Positions 8,640-17,824 of a stretch of 64,000 bases of DNA are shown one piece after another; within the stretch, counting starts at the first letter, position 1, and each line of letters begins with the position of its first letter. This stretch comes from Curtobacterium poinsettiae. Its GTDB lineage: Bacteria; Actinomycetota; Actinomycetes; Actinomycetales; Microbacteriaceae. Position numbers and translations under genes: made by a program. The stretch is taken from positions 558,001-622,000 of the forward strand of contig NZ_CP106879.1 in assembly GCF_025677645.1 (NCBI RefSeq), in the 5' to 3' direction. The notes beneath the pieces were generated by a model. That model made no database searches. It worked only from the letters and a program-made list of their open reading frames with translations, and had not been told where the DNA came from.

Positions 8640-10171
8640 GCGCCCTCGACCACGAAGGCCGCCCAGAGGTCGGCCCGCGTCGAGAAGACGGAGAGGTCAC
8701 GGTCGAGGAGTCGACCGGCGTGCTCGACCCGGGCGCGGGCGGTGTGCCGGTGGATGCCGAGGACCCGTGCGGTGCGGTCGTACTCGCAGTCCTCCTGCAG
8801 CCAGGTCCGGACGGTGCCCGTGAGTTCGGTGCCGGCGGTGCGGTCGTGGTCGAGCAGGGGCGCGAGGAAGGCGCGGGCGACGGCACCGGCGTCCACGTCG
8901 ACGTGGGCGAGGTGGGCGAGCACCCCCTCTCGGGCCAGGTCGCCGAACTCGGTGGTGCCCGGGCGTCCTTCACGGCGACGGTCGAGTGCCTGCACGGCCT
9001 CGGTGCGGGCGCGTCCGAACGACCGGTACGCGGCACCGTCGGACAGGCCGGCGCGCAGGTCGAAGCGGTCGACGAGTGCACCGACGATCCCGGTGTCGTC
9101 CGCGTTCACGCAGAGGAACACGGCGTCGTCGACCGCGAAGAACAGGCGCCCCGGACGGTCCTGCACCCAGAGTTCGAGCAGGTCCACCACGGTGTCGAGG
9201 TCGTGGTCGGGGACGTCGACGGCCGCGATCCGGACGGGTTCGGCGGGCAGTGGCCCCCACACCTCGCGGGACGTCGCCTGCACCACCTCGGGTTCGCCGA
9301 CCGACAGCATGGTCAGGAGTCCGGTGCGCAGGAGTCCCCGGGCACGGGCGAGCTCGCGGTTCTGCTGCAGTGCGAGGCCGGCCAGGGCGATGACGGCCGT
9401 GACGACCTCGCGTCCGGCCCGGTCGAGGGCTCCGCCGTTCGCGATCGCGAGCACGCCGCTCAGGTGCCCGCCGCTGCCGAGCGTCTGCAGGGTGTACCCG
9501 ACGCCCCGGTCCGTGGCGACCGGCAGGCTGGCCCGCTGCCCGGAGCGCAGCAGCCGCAGCGCCTCGGTCCGCAGGAGGTCGAGGTCGGCGGCGGGGAGAC
9601 CGTCGGCGGGGTGTCCGCGGTCGAGCCGCCCGGAGACGTCGAACAGGCCGACCCACCCGTCGAGCTGCCGGGACAGCTCGGCGATGGTCGCGCCGAGTCC
9701 GTCCGGTCGCATCGCGGCGAGCGAGATGGCACGCTGCGCGGCGAGGGCCCAGGCGCCCCGCGCGTTGGCGTCCCGCGCGACCGCTTCGGCGTTGGCCTGC
9801 GCGACCGCGATGAAGGAGGTCTCGTAGGGCACCTCGAACAGCGGCAGTCCGTGCCGGGTGCAGGCGGCGACCAGGGCGTCGGGGGTGCCGGCGCGGACCA
9901 CCTCGGTGCCGAAACCGAGCGCCACGACACCGCCGTCGACGAGCCGCCGGACGTAGGCCTCGGCGACGTCGTCACGCACCTCGGCCTCGGCGCCGAACTG
10001 CGTGCCGGTGGTGAGCAGCCCCTGACCCTCGGCGAGGAACGGGGTCGGGTCCTCGAGGTCCGAGCTGTGCAGCCAGGAGAGCGGGGCGTCGAGGGCGTGC
10101 TCGTCCGCGTCGGTGAGCGGGCGCAGGTGGAGTTCACGCCGGTGCAGCAGGGAGCGCAGCGTTGCGGGCAT
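8636..10171 (-). CDS. PucR-family regulator of the gab genes
   Basis: The 511-residue product has an N-terminal PucR domain (about 5-130, with VVALGFGTEVV and LPLFEVPYETSF), a central GGDEF-like/GAF region and a C-terminal HTH_30 domain (about 450-505, with YDRTARVLGIHRHTARARVE). PucR proteins control purine and GABA catabolism; members next to gabT commonly activate it. The gene is divergent from gabT across a 92-bp gap (10172-10263) that contains two direct GGGTCGAT copies. Its stop overlaps the TetR start by 4 bp. Confidence 0.85.
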   Translation of the reverse strand: MPATLRSLLHRRELHLRPLTDADEHALDAPLSWLHSSDLEDPTPFLAEGQGLLTTGTQFGAEAEVRDDVAEAYVRRLVDGGVVALGFGTEVVRAGTPDALVAACTRHGLPLFEVPYETSFIAVAQANAEAVARDANARGAWALAAQRAISLAAMRPDGLGATIAELSRQLDGWVGLFDVSGRLDRGHPADGLPAADLDLLRTEALRLLRSGQRASLPVATDRGVGYTLQTLGSGGHLSGVLAIANGGALDRAGREVVTAVIALAGLALQQNRELARARGLLRTGLLTMLSVGEPEVVQATSREVWGPLPAEPVRIAAVDVPDHDLDTVVDLLELWVQDRPGRLFFAVDDAVFLCVNADDTGIVGALVDRFDLRAGLSDGAAYRSFGRARTEAVQALDRRREGRPGTTEFGDLAREGVLAHLAHVDVDAGAVARAFLAPLLDHDRTAGTELTGTVRTWLQEDCEYDRTARVLGIHRHTARARVEHAGRLLDRDLSVFSTRADLWAAFVVEGA

Positions 10172-10263
10172 GCCGTCACCCTATCCACCGGGTCGATCCA
10201 TCCGGGGGTCGATGTACGCCGTGGACAGTGGGAGGACACGGCGGTGACTCCTACCATCGCGGC

Positions 10264-11625
10264 ATGTCCTCCACCGCAGCGTCCGCGACCCGAGCGACCA
10301 CCGGCGGCCCGTCGCTGCCCCAGGAACGGCGGCTCGTCACCGCCGTGCCGGGTCCGCGATCGCAGGAGCTGCTCGCCCGGAAGGCCGGCGCCGTCGCGGC
10401 CGGGGTCGGCGTCGCCGTGCCCATCGCGGTCGTCGCGGCCGGTGGCGGCGTGGTGGTCGACGCCGACGGCAACTCGTTCGTCGACCTCGGGTCCGGGATC
10501 GCCGTGACCTCGGTGGGCAACGCCCACCCCGGCGTGGTCGCCGCCGTCACCGAACAGGTCGCCGCCTTCACGCACACGTGCTTCACCATCGCCGCCTACG
10601 ACGGGTACGTCGCCGTCGCCGAGGCGCTCAACCGTCTGACCCCCGGCGACCACGAGAAGCGGACTGCCCTGTTCAACTCGGGTGCCGAGGCCGTCGAGAA
10701 CGCCGTCAAGATCGCCCGGAAGCACACCGGTCGGCAGGCCGTCGTCGTCTTCGACCACGCCTACCACGGCCGCACGAACCTGACGATGGCGCTGACCGCG
10801 AAGAACCAGCCCTACAAGAACGGCTTCGGGCCGTTCGCACCCGAGGTCTACCGCGTCCCGATGTCGTACCCGTTCCACGACGGGCTGTCGGGCACAGAGG
10901 CGGCGAAGCGTGCGATCAGCCAGATCGAGAAGCAGGTCGGCGCCGAGAACACCGCCGCGGTCCTGATCGAACCGATCCAGGGTGAGGGCGGCTTCGTCGT
11001 CCCGGCACCGGGGTTCCTCACCGCACTGTCCGAGTGGACGACCGCCAACGGCGTCGTGTTCATCGCGGACGAGGTGCAGACCGGGTTCGCCCGCACCGGC
11101 GCGATGTTCGCCAGCGAGCACGAGGGGATCGTGCCCGACGTCGTCACGACCGCGAAGGGGATGGCGGGCGGACTCCCGTTGTCCGGTGTGACCGGGCGTG
11201 CGGCGATCATGGACTCGGCCCACGTCGGCGGCCTCGGCGGGACGTACGGCGGCAACCCGATCGCCTGCGCCGCAGCACTCGCGGCCATCGACGCCTTCGA
11301 GCACGACGGACTCGTCGAACGCGCCGGGGCCATCGGCACGGTCCTGCTCGACGCCCTGCGCAGCGCCCAGGCCGACGACCCCCGCATCGGCGACGTCCGC
11401 GGCCGCGGTGCCATGGTCGCGATGGAACTCGTCGACCCCGCCACCGGTGATCCCGACCCGGGCCTCACCGGACGGGTGGTGCGGTACGCGTTCGAGCACG
11501 GGGTCATCGCGCTCACGGCCGGCACGTACGGCAACGTCGTGCGCTTCCTGCCGCCGCTGTCGATCGACGACGACCTGCTCCGCGACGGCCTGACCGTCGT
11601 CCTCGACGGGCTGGCCGCGTCGTGA
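10264..11625 (+). CDS. gabT: 4-aminobutyrate aminotransferase
   Basis: The ATG at 10264 gives 453 residues, normal for this class III PLP aminotransferase. Visible landmarks are FNSGAEAVENAVKIAR (cofactor phosphate region), HAYHGRTNLTM, the IADEVQTGFARTG strand with the PLP-pyridine Asp, and the Schiff-base lysine Lys298 in TTAKGMAGG. It converts GABA and 2-oxoglutarate to succinate semialdehyde and glutamate. It is the first gene of an operon with gabD and a flavin amine oxidase, joined by GTGA and ATGA overlaps, and faces the PucR regulator. Confidence 0.95.
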   Translation: MSSTAASATRATTGGPSLPQERRLVTAVPGPRSQELLARKAGAVAAGVGVAVPIAVVAAGGGVVVDADGNSFVDLGSGIAVTSVGNAHPGVVAAVTEQVAAFTHTCFTIAAYDGYVAVAEALNRLTPGDHEKRTALFNSGAEAVENAVKIARKHTGRQAVVVFDHAYHGRTNLTMALTAKNQPYKNGFGPFAPEVYRVPMSYPFHDGLSGTEAAKRAISQIEKQVGAENTAAVLIEPIQGEGGFVVPAPGFLTALSEWTTANGVVFIADEVQTGFARTGAMFASEHEGIVPDVVTTAKGMAGGLPLSGVTGRAAIMDSAHVGGLGGTYGGNPIACAAALAAIDAFEHDGLVERAGAIGTVLLDALRSAQADDPRIGDVRGRGAMVAMELVDPATGDPDPGLTGRVVRYAFEHGVIALTAGTYGNVVRFLPPLSIDDDLLRDGLTVVLDGLAAS

Positions 11626-13181
11626 GCGCGACGATCCCCGCGACCGCGTGGCCCACCGTCCCCGACGCGACCGGACCAGCCGCCGAACAGGCGGTGCTCG
11701 ACCGCGTCCCCACGGGCCTCCTGGTCGGCGGTGTCTGGCGGCCGGCGGCCGACGACGCGACCTTCGCCGTGGTCGACCCTGCGACCGGCGGAACACTCCT
11801 GCACATCGCCGACGCCTCACCCGAGGACGGCCGGAAGGCGCTCGACGCCGCCGTCGCCGCACGGCACGGGTGGGCGGCGACGCCGCCGCGGCAGCGCGCC
11901 GAGGTGCTGCGCCGCGCCTTCGACCTGCTGCAGGAGCGACGCGAGGAGTTCGCGCTCCTGATGACGCTGGAGATGGGCAAGCCCCTGGCCGAGGCCCGCG
12001 GCGAGGTCGCGTACGGCGGCGAGTTCCTCCGCTGGTTCTCGGAGGAAGCGGTCCGGATCGGCGGTTCGTACGGCACCAACCCGGAAGGGACCGGCCGCGC
12101 CACCGTCTCGCACAAGCCCGTCGGACCCGCGTTCCTGATCACGCCGTGGAACTTCCCGTTGGCGATGGCGACCCGCAAGATCGCACCGGCGCTCGCCGCC
12201 GGCTGCACCGTCGTCGTGAAGCCGGCCGAGCTGACGCCGCTGACCACCCTGCTGTTCGCCGACCTGCTCGTCGAGGCCGGTGTGCCCGCGGGCGTCGTCA
12301 ACGTCGTCCCGACCACCCGGGCCGCCGCCGTCTCCGCGCCCGTGATCGCCGATCGCCGCCTGCGCAAGCTGTCCTTCACGGGGTCCACGCCGGTCGGACG
12401 CACGCTGCTCGGTCAGGCGGCACAGAACGTGCTCCGGACGAGCATGGAACTCGGGGGCAACGCCCCGTTCCTGGTGTTCGCCGACGCCGACCTCGACCTG
12501 GCGGTGGAGGGCGCCCTCGCCGCGAAGTTCCGGAACACCGGCCAGGCCTGCACCGCCGCGAACCGGTTCCTGGTGCACGAGGACGTCGCCGACGAGTTCA
12601 CCCGCCGGGTCACCGAGCGGGTCGCCGCGATGCGGGTCGGCCGGGGGACCGAGGACGGCGTCACCATCGGGCCGCTCATCGACGCCCGCGCCGTGGACAA
12701 GGCCCACCGCCTGGTCACCGACGCGGTCGAGCGCGGAGCGACGGTCCGGACCGGCGGACACCCGGTCGACGGGCCCGGCACCTTCTACGCGCCGACGGTC
12801 CTGACCGACGTGCAGCCCGGCAGCGCGATCCTCGACGACGAGATCTTCGGGCCGGTGCTCGCGATCCGCACGTTCCACTCCGAGGACGAGGCCGTGGCCG
12901 CCGCGAACGACACCGAGTACGGTCTGGTCGGCTACGCGTTCACCGACGACCCGGCACGCGGGCAGCGCCTGATGGAGCGGCTCGAGACCGGCATGCTGGG
13001 GCTGAACACCGGGGTCGTGTCGAACGCCTCGGCACCGTTCGGCGGCGTGAAGCAGTCCGGCCTCGGTCGCGAGGGCGGCGGCGAGGGCATCGCCGAGTAC
13101 CTCGAGACCATGTACACGCTGACCCCGGACCCGTTCCGGCACACCGACAGCACCACGACCGCACAAGGAGCAGCTCGATGA
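11622..13181 (+). CDS. gabD: NAD(P)-dependent succinate-semialdehyde dehydrogenase
   Basis: GTG start overlapping the gabT stop (GTGA); 519 residues, with about 30 extra at the N-terminus compared with typical GabD. Aldehyde dehydrogenase landmarks are present: TPWNFPLAM (substrate channel), the general base Glu276 in MELGG, and the nucleophile Cys310 in GQACTAANRF. It oxidises succinate semialdehyde, the GabT product, to succinate. An AAGGAG site lies inside its 3' end (13164-13170) to serve the next gene, which it overlaps by 4 bp. Confidence 0.93.
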   Translation: MSATIPATAWPTVPDATGPAAEQAVLDRVPTGLLVGGVWRPAADDATFAVVDPATGGTLLHIADASPEDGRKALDAAVAARHGWAATPPRQRAEVLRRAFDLLQERREEFALLMTLEMGKPLAEARGEVAYGGEFLRWFSEEAVRIGGSYGTNPEGTGRATVSHKPVGPAFLITPWNFPLAMATRKIAPALAAGCTVVVKPAELTPLTTLLFADLLVEAGVPAGVVNVVPTTRAAAVSAPVIADRRLRKLSFTGSTPVGRTLLGQAAQNVLRTSMELGGNAPFLVFADADLDLAVEGALAAKFRNTGQACTAANRFLVHEDVADEFTRRVTERVAAMRVGRGTEDGVTIGPLIDARAVDKAHRLVTDAVERGATVRTGGHPVDGPGTFYAPTVLTDVQPGSAILDDEIFGPVLAIRTFHSEDEAVAAANDTEYGLVGYAFTDDPARGQRLMERLETGMLGLNTGVVSNASAPFGGVKQSGLGREGGGEGIAEYLETMYTLTPDPFRHTDSTTTAQGAAR

Positions 13182-14548
13182 TCGAGAAGGACGTCGTCGT
13201 CATCGGAGCCGGTGTCGCCGGTCTCACCGCCGCGAACCGCCTGCGGGCCGCAGGCCTGCGGGTCGCGGTGCTCGAGGCCCGCGACCGGGTGGGGGGCCGC
13301 ACCTGGACGAACGACATCGACGGGGTGAGCCTGGAGATCGGCGGGCAGTGGGTCTCGCCCGACCAGACCGCACTGCTCGAGACCCTCGACGAGCTCGGCC
13401 TGCAGACGTACGACCGGTACCGCGAGGGCTCGAGTGTCTACATCGACGCGGACGGCACCCGGACCGAGTACACCGGCGACATCTTCCCGCTGCCCGAGGC
13501 CACGGCGAACGAGATCGAACGGCTCGTCGCCGTCGTCGACGAGTACGTCGCGAAGGTCGACCCGGCGCGCCCCTGGGAGACCCCGGACGCGGCCGCCCTC
13601 GACGAGGTCTCGTTCCGTGCCTGGCTGCACACGCTCAGCCCGGACCGTGTCGCCACCGACAACGTCGAGCTGTTCATCGCCGGCGCGATGCTCACGAAGC
13701 CCGCGCACGCGTTCTCGGCACTGCAGGCTCTGCTGATGGCGGCGTCCGCCGGGAGCTTCACCAACCTGGTCGACGCCGACTTCATCCTGGACAAGCGGGT
13801 CGTCGGCGGCATGCAGCAGGTGTCCGAGCGGCTCGCGGAGCGCCTCGGCGACGACGTGCACCTGAACGCCCCGGTCCGGACGCTGCGCTGGGGCGACGAC
13901 GGGGTCGTCGCGCTCGCCGACGGCGGGATCGAGGTGCACGCCCGGCAGGCCCTCGTCGCGGTGCCGCCGCCCCTGTACTCGCGGATCTCGTACGAGCCTC
14001 CGTTGCCCCGACGCCAGCACCAGCTCCACCAGCACCTGTCGATGGGCTTCGTGATCAAGGTGCACGCCGTCTACGACCGTCCCTTCTGGCGTGCGGCGGG
14101 CCTGTCCGGCACCGCGTTCAGCCCGTACGAGGTCGTGCACGAGGCGTACGACAACACCTCGCACGGTTCCGAGCAGGGCACCCTGGTCGGGTTCGTCTCC
14201 GACCAGCACGCCGACGACCTGTTCGCGCTGTCCACCGAGGAACGGCGTGCCCGGGTGCTCGCCTCGCTGGCGCACTACTACGGCGACGAGGCCCTGTCGC
14301 CGGTCGTCTACTACGAGAGCGACTGGGGCACCGAGGAGTGGACGCGCGGCGCCTACGCCGCGAGCTTCGACCTGGGCGGGCTCGTCCGCTACGGCGCCGA
14401 CCAGCGTGCCGCGGTCGGTCCGATCCGGTTCGCCTCGAGCGACCTGGCCGGGCAGGGCTACCAGCACGTCGACGGTGCCGTGCGCATCGGGCGCGAGGTC
14501 GCGGAGGAGATCCTCGCGGTCGTTCCGCAGACCACTACTGCGCGGTAA
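13178..14548 (+). CDS. Flavin amine oxidase, putrescine-oxidase-like
   Basis: ATG at 13178, overlapping the gabD stop (ATGA). The 456-residue protein begins with the FAD Rossmann motif VIGAGVAGLTAANRL, then VLEARDRVGGRTW, and ends with a C-terminal FAD-contact segment (GYQHVDGAVRIGREVAEEIL). No signal peptide is present, so it is cytosolic. The size and lack of a membrane tail fit actinobacterial putrescine/monoamine oxidases. In this operon it would make 4-aminobutanal from putrescine and feed GABA to GabT/GabD; the exact amine substrate is inferred from context. Confidence 0.88.
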   Translation: MIEKDVVVIGAGVAGLTAANRLRAAGLRVAVLEARDRVGGRTWTNDIDGVSLEIGGQWVSPDQTALLETLDELGLQTYDRYREGSSVYIDADGTRTEYTGDIFPLPEATANEIERLVAVVDEYVAKVDPARPWETPDAAALDEVSFRAWLHTLSPDRVATDNVELFIAGAMLTKPAHAFSALQALLMAASAGSFTNLVDADFILDKRVVGGMQQVSERLAERLGDDVHLNAPVRTLRWGDDGVVALADGGIEVHARQALVAVPPPLYSRISYEPPLPRRQHQLHQHLSMGFVIKVHAVYDRPFWRAAGLSGTAFSPYEVVHEAYDNTSHGSEQGTLVGFVSDQHADDLFALSTEERRARVLASLAHYYGDEALSPVVYYESDWGTEEWTRGAYAASFDLGGLVRYGADQRAAVGPIRFASSDLAGQGYQHVDGAVRIGREVAEEILAVVPQTTTAR

Positions 14549-14624
14549 CCGTATTGGTGGGTCACGGCTGGGTGCCGTGTCCAGGCGCTGACGTACCCAG
14601 GCGTTCGCGCGTACCGTCCGGGCC

Positions 14625-14783
14625 ATGAGTGACGCAGCGAACGGGTCCAGCGACCCCAGCGAGGCCGAAGAGCAGTACACCGAGGACCTGCCAGACGGGT
14701 CGCCCACGGGCGACGCGACGGAGGACCCGCAGCAGGACAGCGACACCGACTCCGGCGGCGAGCCCGCCGACCCGCAGCAGTAG
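14625..14783 (+). CDS. Small acidic, disordered protein
   Basis: A 52-residue frame from ATG at 14625 (MSDAANGSSDPSEAEEQ) to TAG at 14781. It is rich in Asp, Glu, Ser, Gly and Pro with almost no hydrophobic residues, so it is probably unstructured. Codon use shows the high third-position GC of its neighbours, which supports it being real. It ends 7 bp before a long hairpin terminator. Function is unknown. Confidence 0.5.
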   Translation: MSDAANGSSDPSEAEEQYTEDLPDGSPTGDATEDPQQDSDTDSGGEPADPQQ

Positions 14784-14790
14784 CGGCGAC

Positions 14791-14840
14791 CGACGGACGG
14801 GAGGCGCGGTGCCAGCTGGCACCGTGCCTCCCGTCCGTCG
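14791..14840. terminator. Long hairpin between convergent genes
   Basis: A 15-bp perfect outer stem (14791-14805 with 14826-14840) carries a nested GGTGCC/GGCACC inner stem. There is no clear T-tract, as is common for actinobacterial terminators. It lies between the small acidic gene and the leftward aldehyde dehydrogenase, so it can stop both. Confidence 0.75.
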
Positions 14841-14862
14841 TCACCCGGGTCCAGGGCGTCCG

Positions 14863-16227
14863 TCAGCCGATGCGGATCAGCTTCTTGTTCACGAACTCGT
14901 CGGCCCCCAGGGGGCCGAGCTCGCGGCCGAAGCCGCTGCCCTTGACGCCACCGAACGGCAGCTCCGGGCTGTCCGCGCCGACGATGTTCACGTAGACCAT
15001 GCCGGCCTCGAGCCGGTCGGCGACCCGGAGTGCCTGGTCGGCGTCGGTGGTGAACAGGTACGAGCCGAGCCCGTACGGGGTGTCGTTGGCGAGTGCGACG
15101 GCGGCGTCCTCGTCGGCGACCCGGTACACGGCGGCGACGGGGCCGAAGAACTCCTCGCGGTAGGCGTCGTTGTCCGGCGAGACGTCCGTCAGGATCGTCG
15201 GCACGAAGGCGTTGCCCCGGCGATCGCCGCCGGTGACGACGGTCGCACCCTGCGCGACGGCGGATGCGAGCTGCTCCTGCAGCCGGTCCGCGGCGGTCGG
15301 TGACGACAGGGGGCCGAGTTCGGCACCCGGCACGGACGGATCGGTCGGCGAGACCGCCGACATCGCCGCGGTGAACTTCGCCAGGAACTCGTCGTACAGG
15401 CTGTCGACCACCAGGAAGCGCTTCGGGGCGTTGCAGACCTGCCCGTTGCCCTCGAGGCGGGTGGTGACGGCGGACTCGACGACGGCGTCCAGGTCGTCGG
15501 TGGACAGCACGATGAAGGGGTCCGATCCACCGAGCTCGAGCACGACCTTCGTGAGGTTCCGGCCCGCGATCTCGGCGACGGCGGCACCGGCGCGGGCGGA
15601 CCCGGTCAGCGAGACGCCCTGCACGCGCGGGTCGGCGATGACGTCGGCGACCTGGTCGTTCGTCGCGAACACGTTCGTGTAGGCCCCGGCGGGGAAGCCG
15701 GCGTCGTGGAAGATCCGCTCGATGGCCAGGGCGGACTCCGGGCACTGCGGTGCGTGCTTGAGCAGGACGGTGTTGCCGATGACCAGGTTCGGGCCGGCGA
15801 ACCGTGCGATCTGGTACGCGGGGAAGTTCCACGGCATGATGCCGAGCACGACGCCGATGGAGGCCTTGCGGATGAACGCGGACCCCGCGGACCCGTCCGC
15901 CAGGGTGATCGGCTGGTCGGCCAGGAACGCCTCCGCGTGGTCCGCGTAGTAGTCGTAGATGTCGGCGCAGAAGTCGACCTCGCCCTCGGCCTGGTCGATC
16001 GGCTTCGCCATCTCGCGCACGATCGTGGCGGCGAGTTCGGCGTGCCGCTCCCGGTACAGGTCCGCGACCCGGTGGAGCAGGGCTGCACGGTCGGCGACCG
16101 TCGTCGTCCGTGACCACTCGGTGTGCGCGCGGTCGGCGACTGCGACGGCGTCGTGCAGCTCGGCGTCCGTGATGGTCGGGTAGGTCTCGAGGGTCGTGCC
16201 GGTGGTGGGGTCGGTGACGGCGTACAT
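14863..16227 (-). CDS. Aldehyde dehydrogenase, succinate-semialdehyde type (Sad/GabD2-like)
   Basis: 454 residues from ATG at 16227. Landmarks are MPWNFPAYQIARF (about 131-143), the base Glu231 in ELGG and the nucleophile Cys265 in GQVCNAPKRF. The short N-terminus and the C-N-A-P-K-R-F context resemble NAD-dependent succinate-semialdehyde dehydrogenases of the YneI/Sad branch. It is the last gene of the leftward aguB-aguA-permease unit, so it probably handles an aldehyde from putrescine breakdown; 4-aminobutanal rather than succinate semialdehyde is possible. Confidence 0.88.
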   Translation of the reverse strand: MYAVTDPTTGTTLETYPTITDAELHDAVAVADRAHTEWSRTTTVADRAALLHRVADLYRERHAELAATIVREMAKPIDQAEGEVDFCADIYDYYADHAEAFLADQPITLADGSAGSAFIRKASIGVVLGIMPWNFPAYQIARFAGPNLVIGNTVLLKHAPQCPESALAIERIFHDAGFPAGAYTNVFATNDQVADVIADPRVQGVSLTGSARAGAAVAEIAGRNLTKVVLELGGSDPFIVLSTDDLDAVVESAVTTRLEGNGQVCNAPKRFLVVDSLYDEFLAKFTAAMSAVSPTDPSVPGAELGPLSSPTAADRLQEQLASAVAQGATVVTGGDRRGNAFVPTILTDVSPDNDAYREEFFGPVAAVYRVADEDAAVALANDTPYGLGSYLFTTDADQALRVADRLEAGMVYVNIVGADSPELPFGGVKGSGFGRELGPLGADEFVNKKLIRIG

Positions 16228-16233
16228 GGCGTC

Positions 16234-16291
16234 CTCTCGTGGTGGCCGGTCAGGCCTGGTCGCTCTCGTGGTGGCCGGTCAGGCCTGGTCG
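16234..16291. repeat. 29-bp perfect tandem duplication
   Basis: Two identical 29-bp units abut exactly (16234-16262 and 16263-16291). The unit carries the last codons and stop of the permease gene plus the GAGAG ribosome-binding region of the following dehydrogenase, so both signals are now present twice. The permease still ends at the first stop met (16279-16281). Confidence 0.9.
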
Positions 16292-17691
16292 GTCAGCTGC
16301 TTGTTCACACCGGTGACGGGCTGGTTCTCGTCGAAGCCCTTCGGTGCGACCCGGAAGCCCTTCGTGATGACGAGCAGGTAGACGAACCCGATCGCGGCCC
16401 ACACTCCTCCTGCGATCAGGGCGTCGGCATGGAGCTGCGACCAGAGCACCCCGGTCAGGACCATCGCGAGGCCCGGCAGCACGATGTACTTCCAGCGGTC
16501 GCCCGCCGTGTGGCGACGGCCCTGCCGCACGGCGAAGTGCACGATGACCGTGGCGTTGACGAACGTGAACGCGACGAGGGCACCGAAGTTGATGTACGCG
16601 GCGACCGTGTCGAGCGAAAAGCTCATCGCCAGCAGGGTGACCGCGCCGACGAAGACGACGTTGAACACCGGGGTGTGCGTGCGGGGGTGCACGTAGCCGA
16701 AGACCCGCTTCGGCAGCACGTTGTTCCGGCCCATCACCATGAGCATGCGGGCGACGCTGGCGTGCGACGCGAGCCCCGAGGCGAGTGCGGCGACGAACCC
16801 GGCCGACACGAGGACCGCCTGGAACACCGGACCGCCGACGAGCAGGCCGATCTGGGGGAGCGGGTCGTCGGTGAACTCGCCGAACGGTGCGTTGGTGGGG
16901 AAGCGGAGCTGGGCGAAGTAGGCGGAGACCAGGAAGATCGCGCCACCGAGCAGGACCGTCAGCATGATGGCCTTCGGCATGATGCGGATCGACTTCGCCT
17001 CTTCCGTGTACATCGTCACGGCGTCGAAGCCGATGAACGAGAAGCACACCACCGTCGCACCGGTGAGCAGGGCCGACATCGTCACCCCGTCGTGCACGAA
17101 GGGCTCGGCGCTGACGATCGTGCCCGCACCGGCACCGTGGGTGAGCTCGATGACGGTGAAGACCACGAACGCGATCATCGCCAGGACCGCGCCGATGAGC
17201 AGCACCATGTTGAGGTTCGACGTCCCGCGCATCGACAGGCAGATGACCGTCGTCACGAACACCGTGTAGACGACGACGGTCACCCACGGCGGCAGGCCCG
17301 GGAACACCTGCTCCAGGTAGAGCCGGATGATCAGGGCGTTCACCATCGGCAGCAGCAGGTAGTCGAGCAGCGACGCCCAGCCGACCATGAAGCCGAGGTT
17401 CGGGTGCATCGACTCCCGGACGTACGTGTACGCCGAACCGGCGGCGGGGTAGACGCGCACCATCTTCCCGTAGCTGATCGCGGTGAGCGCCATGATGACC
17501 AGGGCGATGAGGTACGCGCTCGGCACCGCGCCGTCGGTCTGCCCGGACACGATGCCGAAGGTGTCGAACACGACCGTCGGGGTCATGTAGCCGAGGCCGA
17601 GTCCGACGATCGCCCAGAGCCCGAGGCTCCGCTTCAGCGACCCGCCGCGCACCGGTGCTGCCGGCGCGGTGACCGCGATCGGTGATGCCAT
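16279..17691 (-). CDS. APC-family amino acid/polyamine permease (PuuP/PlaP-like)
   Basis: The ATG at 17691 (MASPIAVTAP) has an AGGGAAG site upstream, giving 470 residues and about twelve membrane helices. The first helix has the APC pattern GLWAIVGLGLGYMTP; FIGFDAVTMYTEEAKSI (about 225-242) is the conserved helix 6 with the F-x-G-F-D and E-E-x-K signature, and a charged tail follows. The location between aguA and a semialdehyde dehydrogenase points to uptake of putrescine or agmatine across the cytoplasmic membrane. Its 3' end lies in the tandem duplication. Confidence 0.88.
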   Translation of the reverse strand: MASPIAVTAPAAPVRGGSLKRSLGLWAIVGLGLGYMTPTVVFDTFGIVSGQTDGAVPSAYLIALVIMALTAISYGKMVRVYPAAGSAYTYVRESMHPNLGFMVGWASLLDYLLLPMVNALIIRLYLEQVFPGLPPWVTVVVYTVFVTTVICLSMRGTSNLNMVLLIGAVLAMIAFVVFTVIELTHGAGAGTIVSAEPFVHDGVTMSALLTGATVVCFSFIGFDAVTMYTEEAKSIRIMPKAIMLTVLLGGAIFLVSAYFAQLRFPTNAPFGEFTDDPLPQIGLLVGGPVFQAVLVSAGFVAALASGLASHASVARMLMVMGRNNVLPKRVFGYVHPRTHTPVFNVVFVGAVTLLAMSFSLDTVAAYINFGALVAFTFVNATVIVHFAVRQGRRHTAGDRWKYIVLPGLAMVLTGVLWSQLHADALIAGGVWAAIGFVYLLVITKGFRVAPKGFDENQPVTGVNKQLTDQA

Positions 17692-17777
17692 GTGACTTCC
17701 CTGCTCTTCGGGGCCGGGCAGCGGTGCCCGGATCAGTTCGGAGCACCATACCGACGGGCCGGCAGTGGGTGGACCGG

Positions 17778-17817
17778 CCGCGGTGTACAGGCGATCAGGG
17801 CCCGCTGTACACCGCGG
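17778..17817. promoter_or_regulatory. Inverted repeat with two TGTACA cores
   Basis: Perfect 13-bp arms CCGCGGTGTACAG (17778-17790) and its complement (17805-17817) flank a 14-base spacer. Each arm contains TGTACA, and the two cores are 22 bp apart, about two helical turns. It sits between the aguA stop and the permease start, so it is either a terminator/attenuator hairpin or a double operator upstream of the permease. Confidence 0.65.
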
Positions 17818-17824
17818 CGGTGGT

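Noticed and set aside
8160..9827. Long plus-strand frames opposite TetR and PucR
   Set aside because: Low-complexity Arg/Ser/Pro translation; both regulators on the minus strand have clear HTH domains.
12932..16117. A 1061-codon open frame on the minus strand opposite gabD and the amine oxidase
   Set aside because: It is the antisense shadow of three well-supported enzymes in GC-rich DNA; the peptide is Arg/Gly/Pro-rich with no domain, and it overlaps a hairpin terminator.
16123..17685. A 520-codon plus-strand frame opposite the APC permease
   Set aside because: Extremely His/Asp/Arg/Glu-rich translation with no family motif; the permease on the other strand has all APC signatures and a ribosome binding site.
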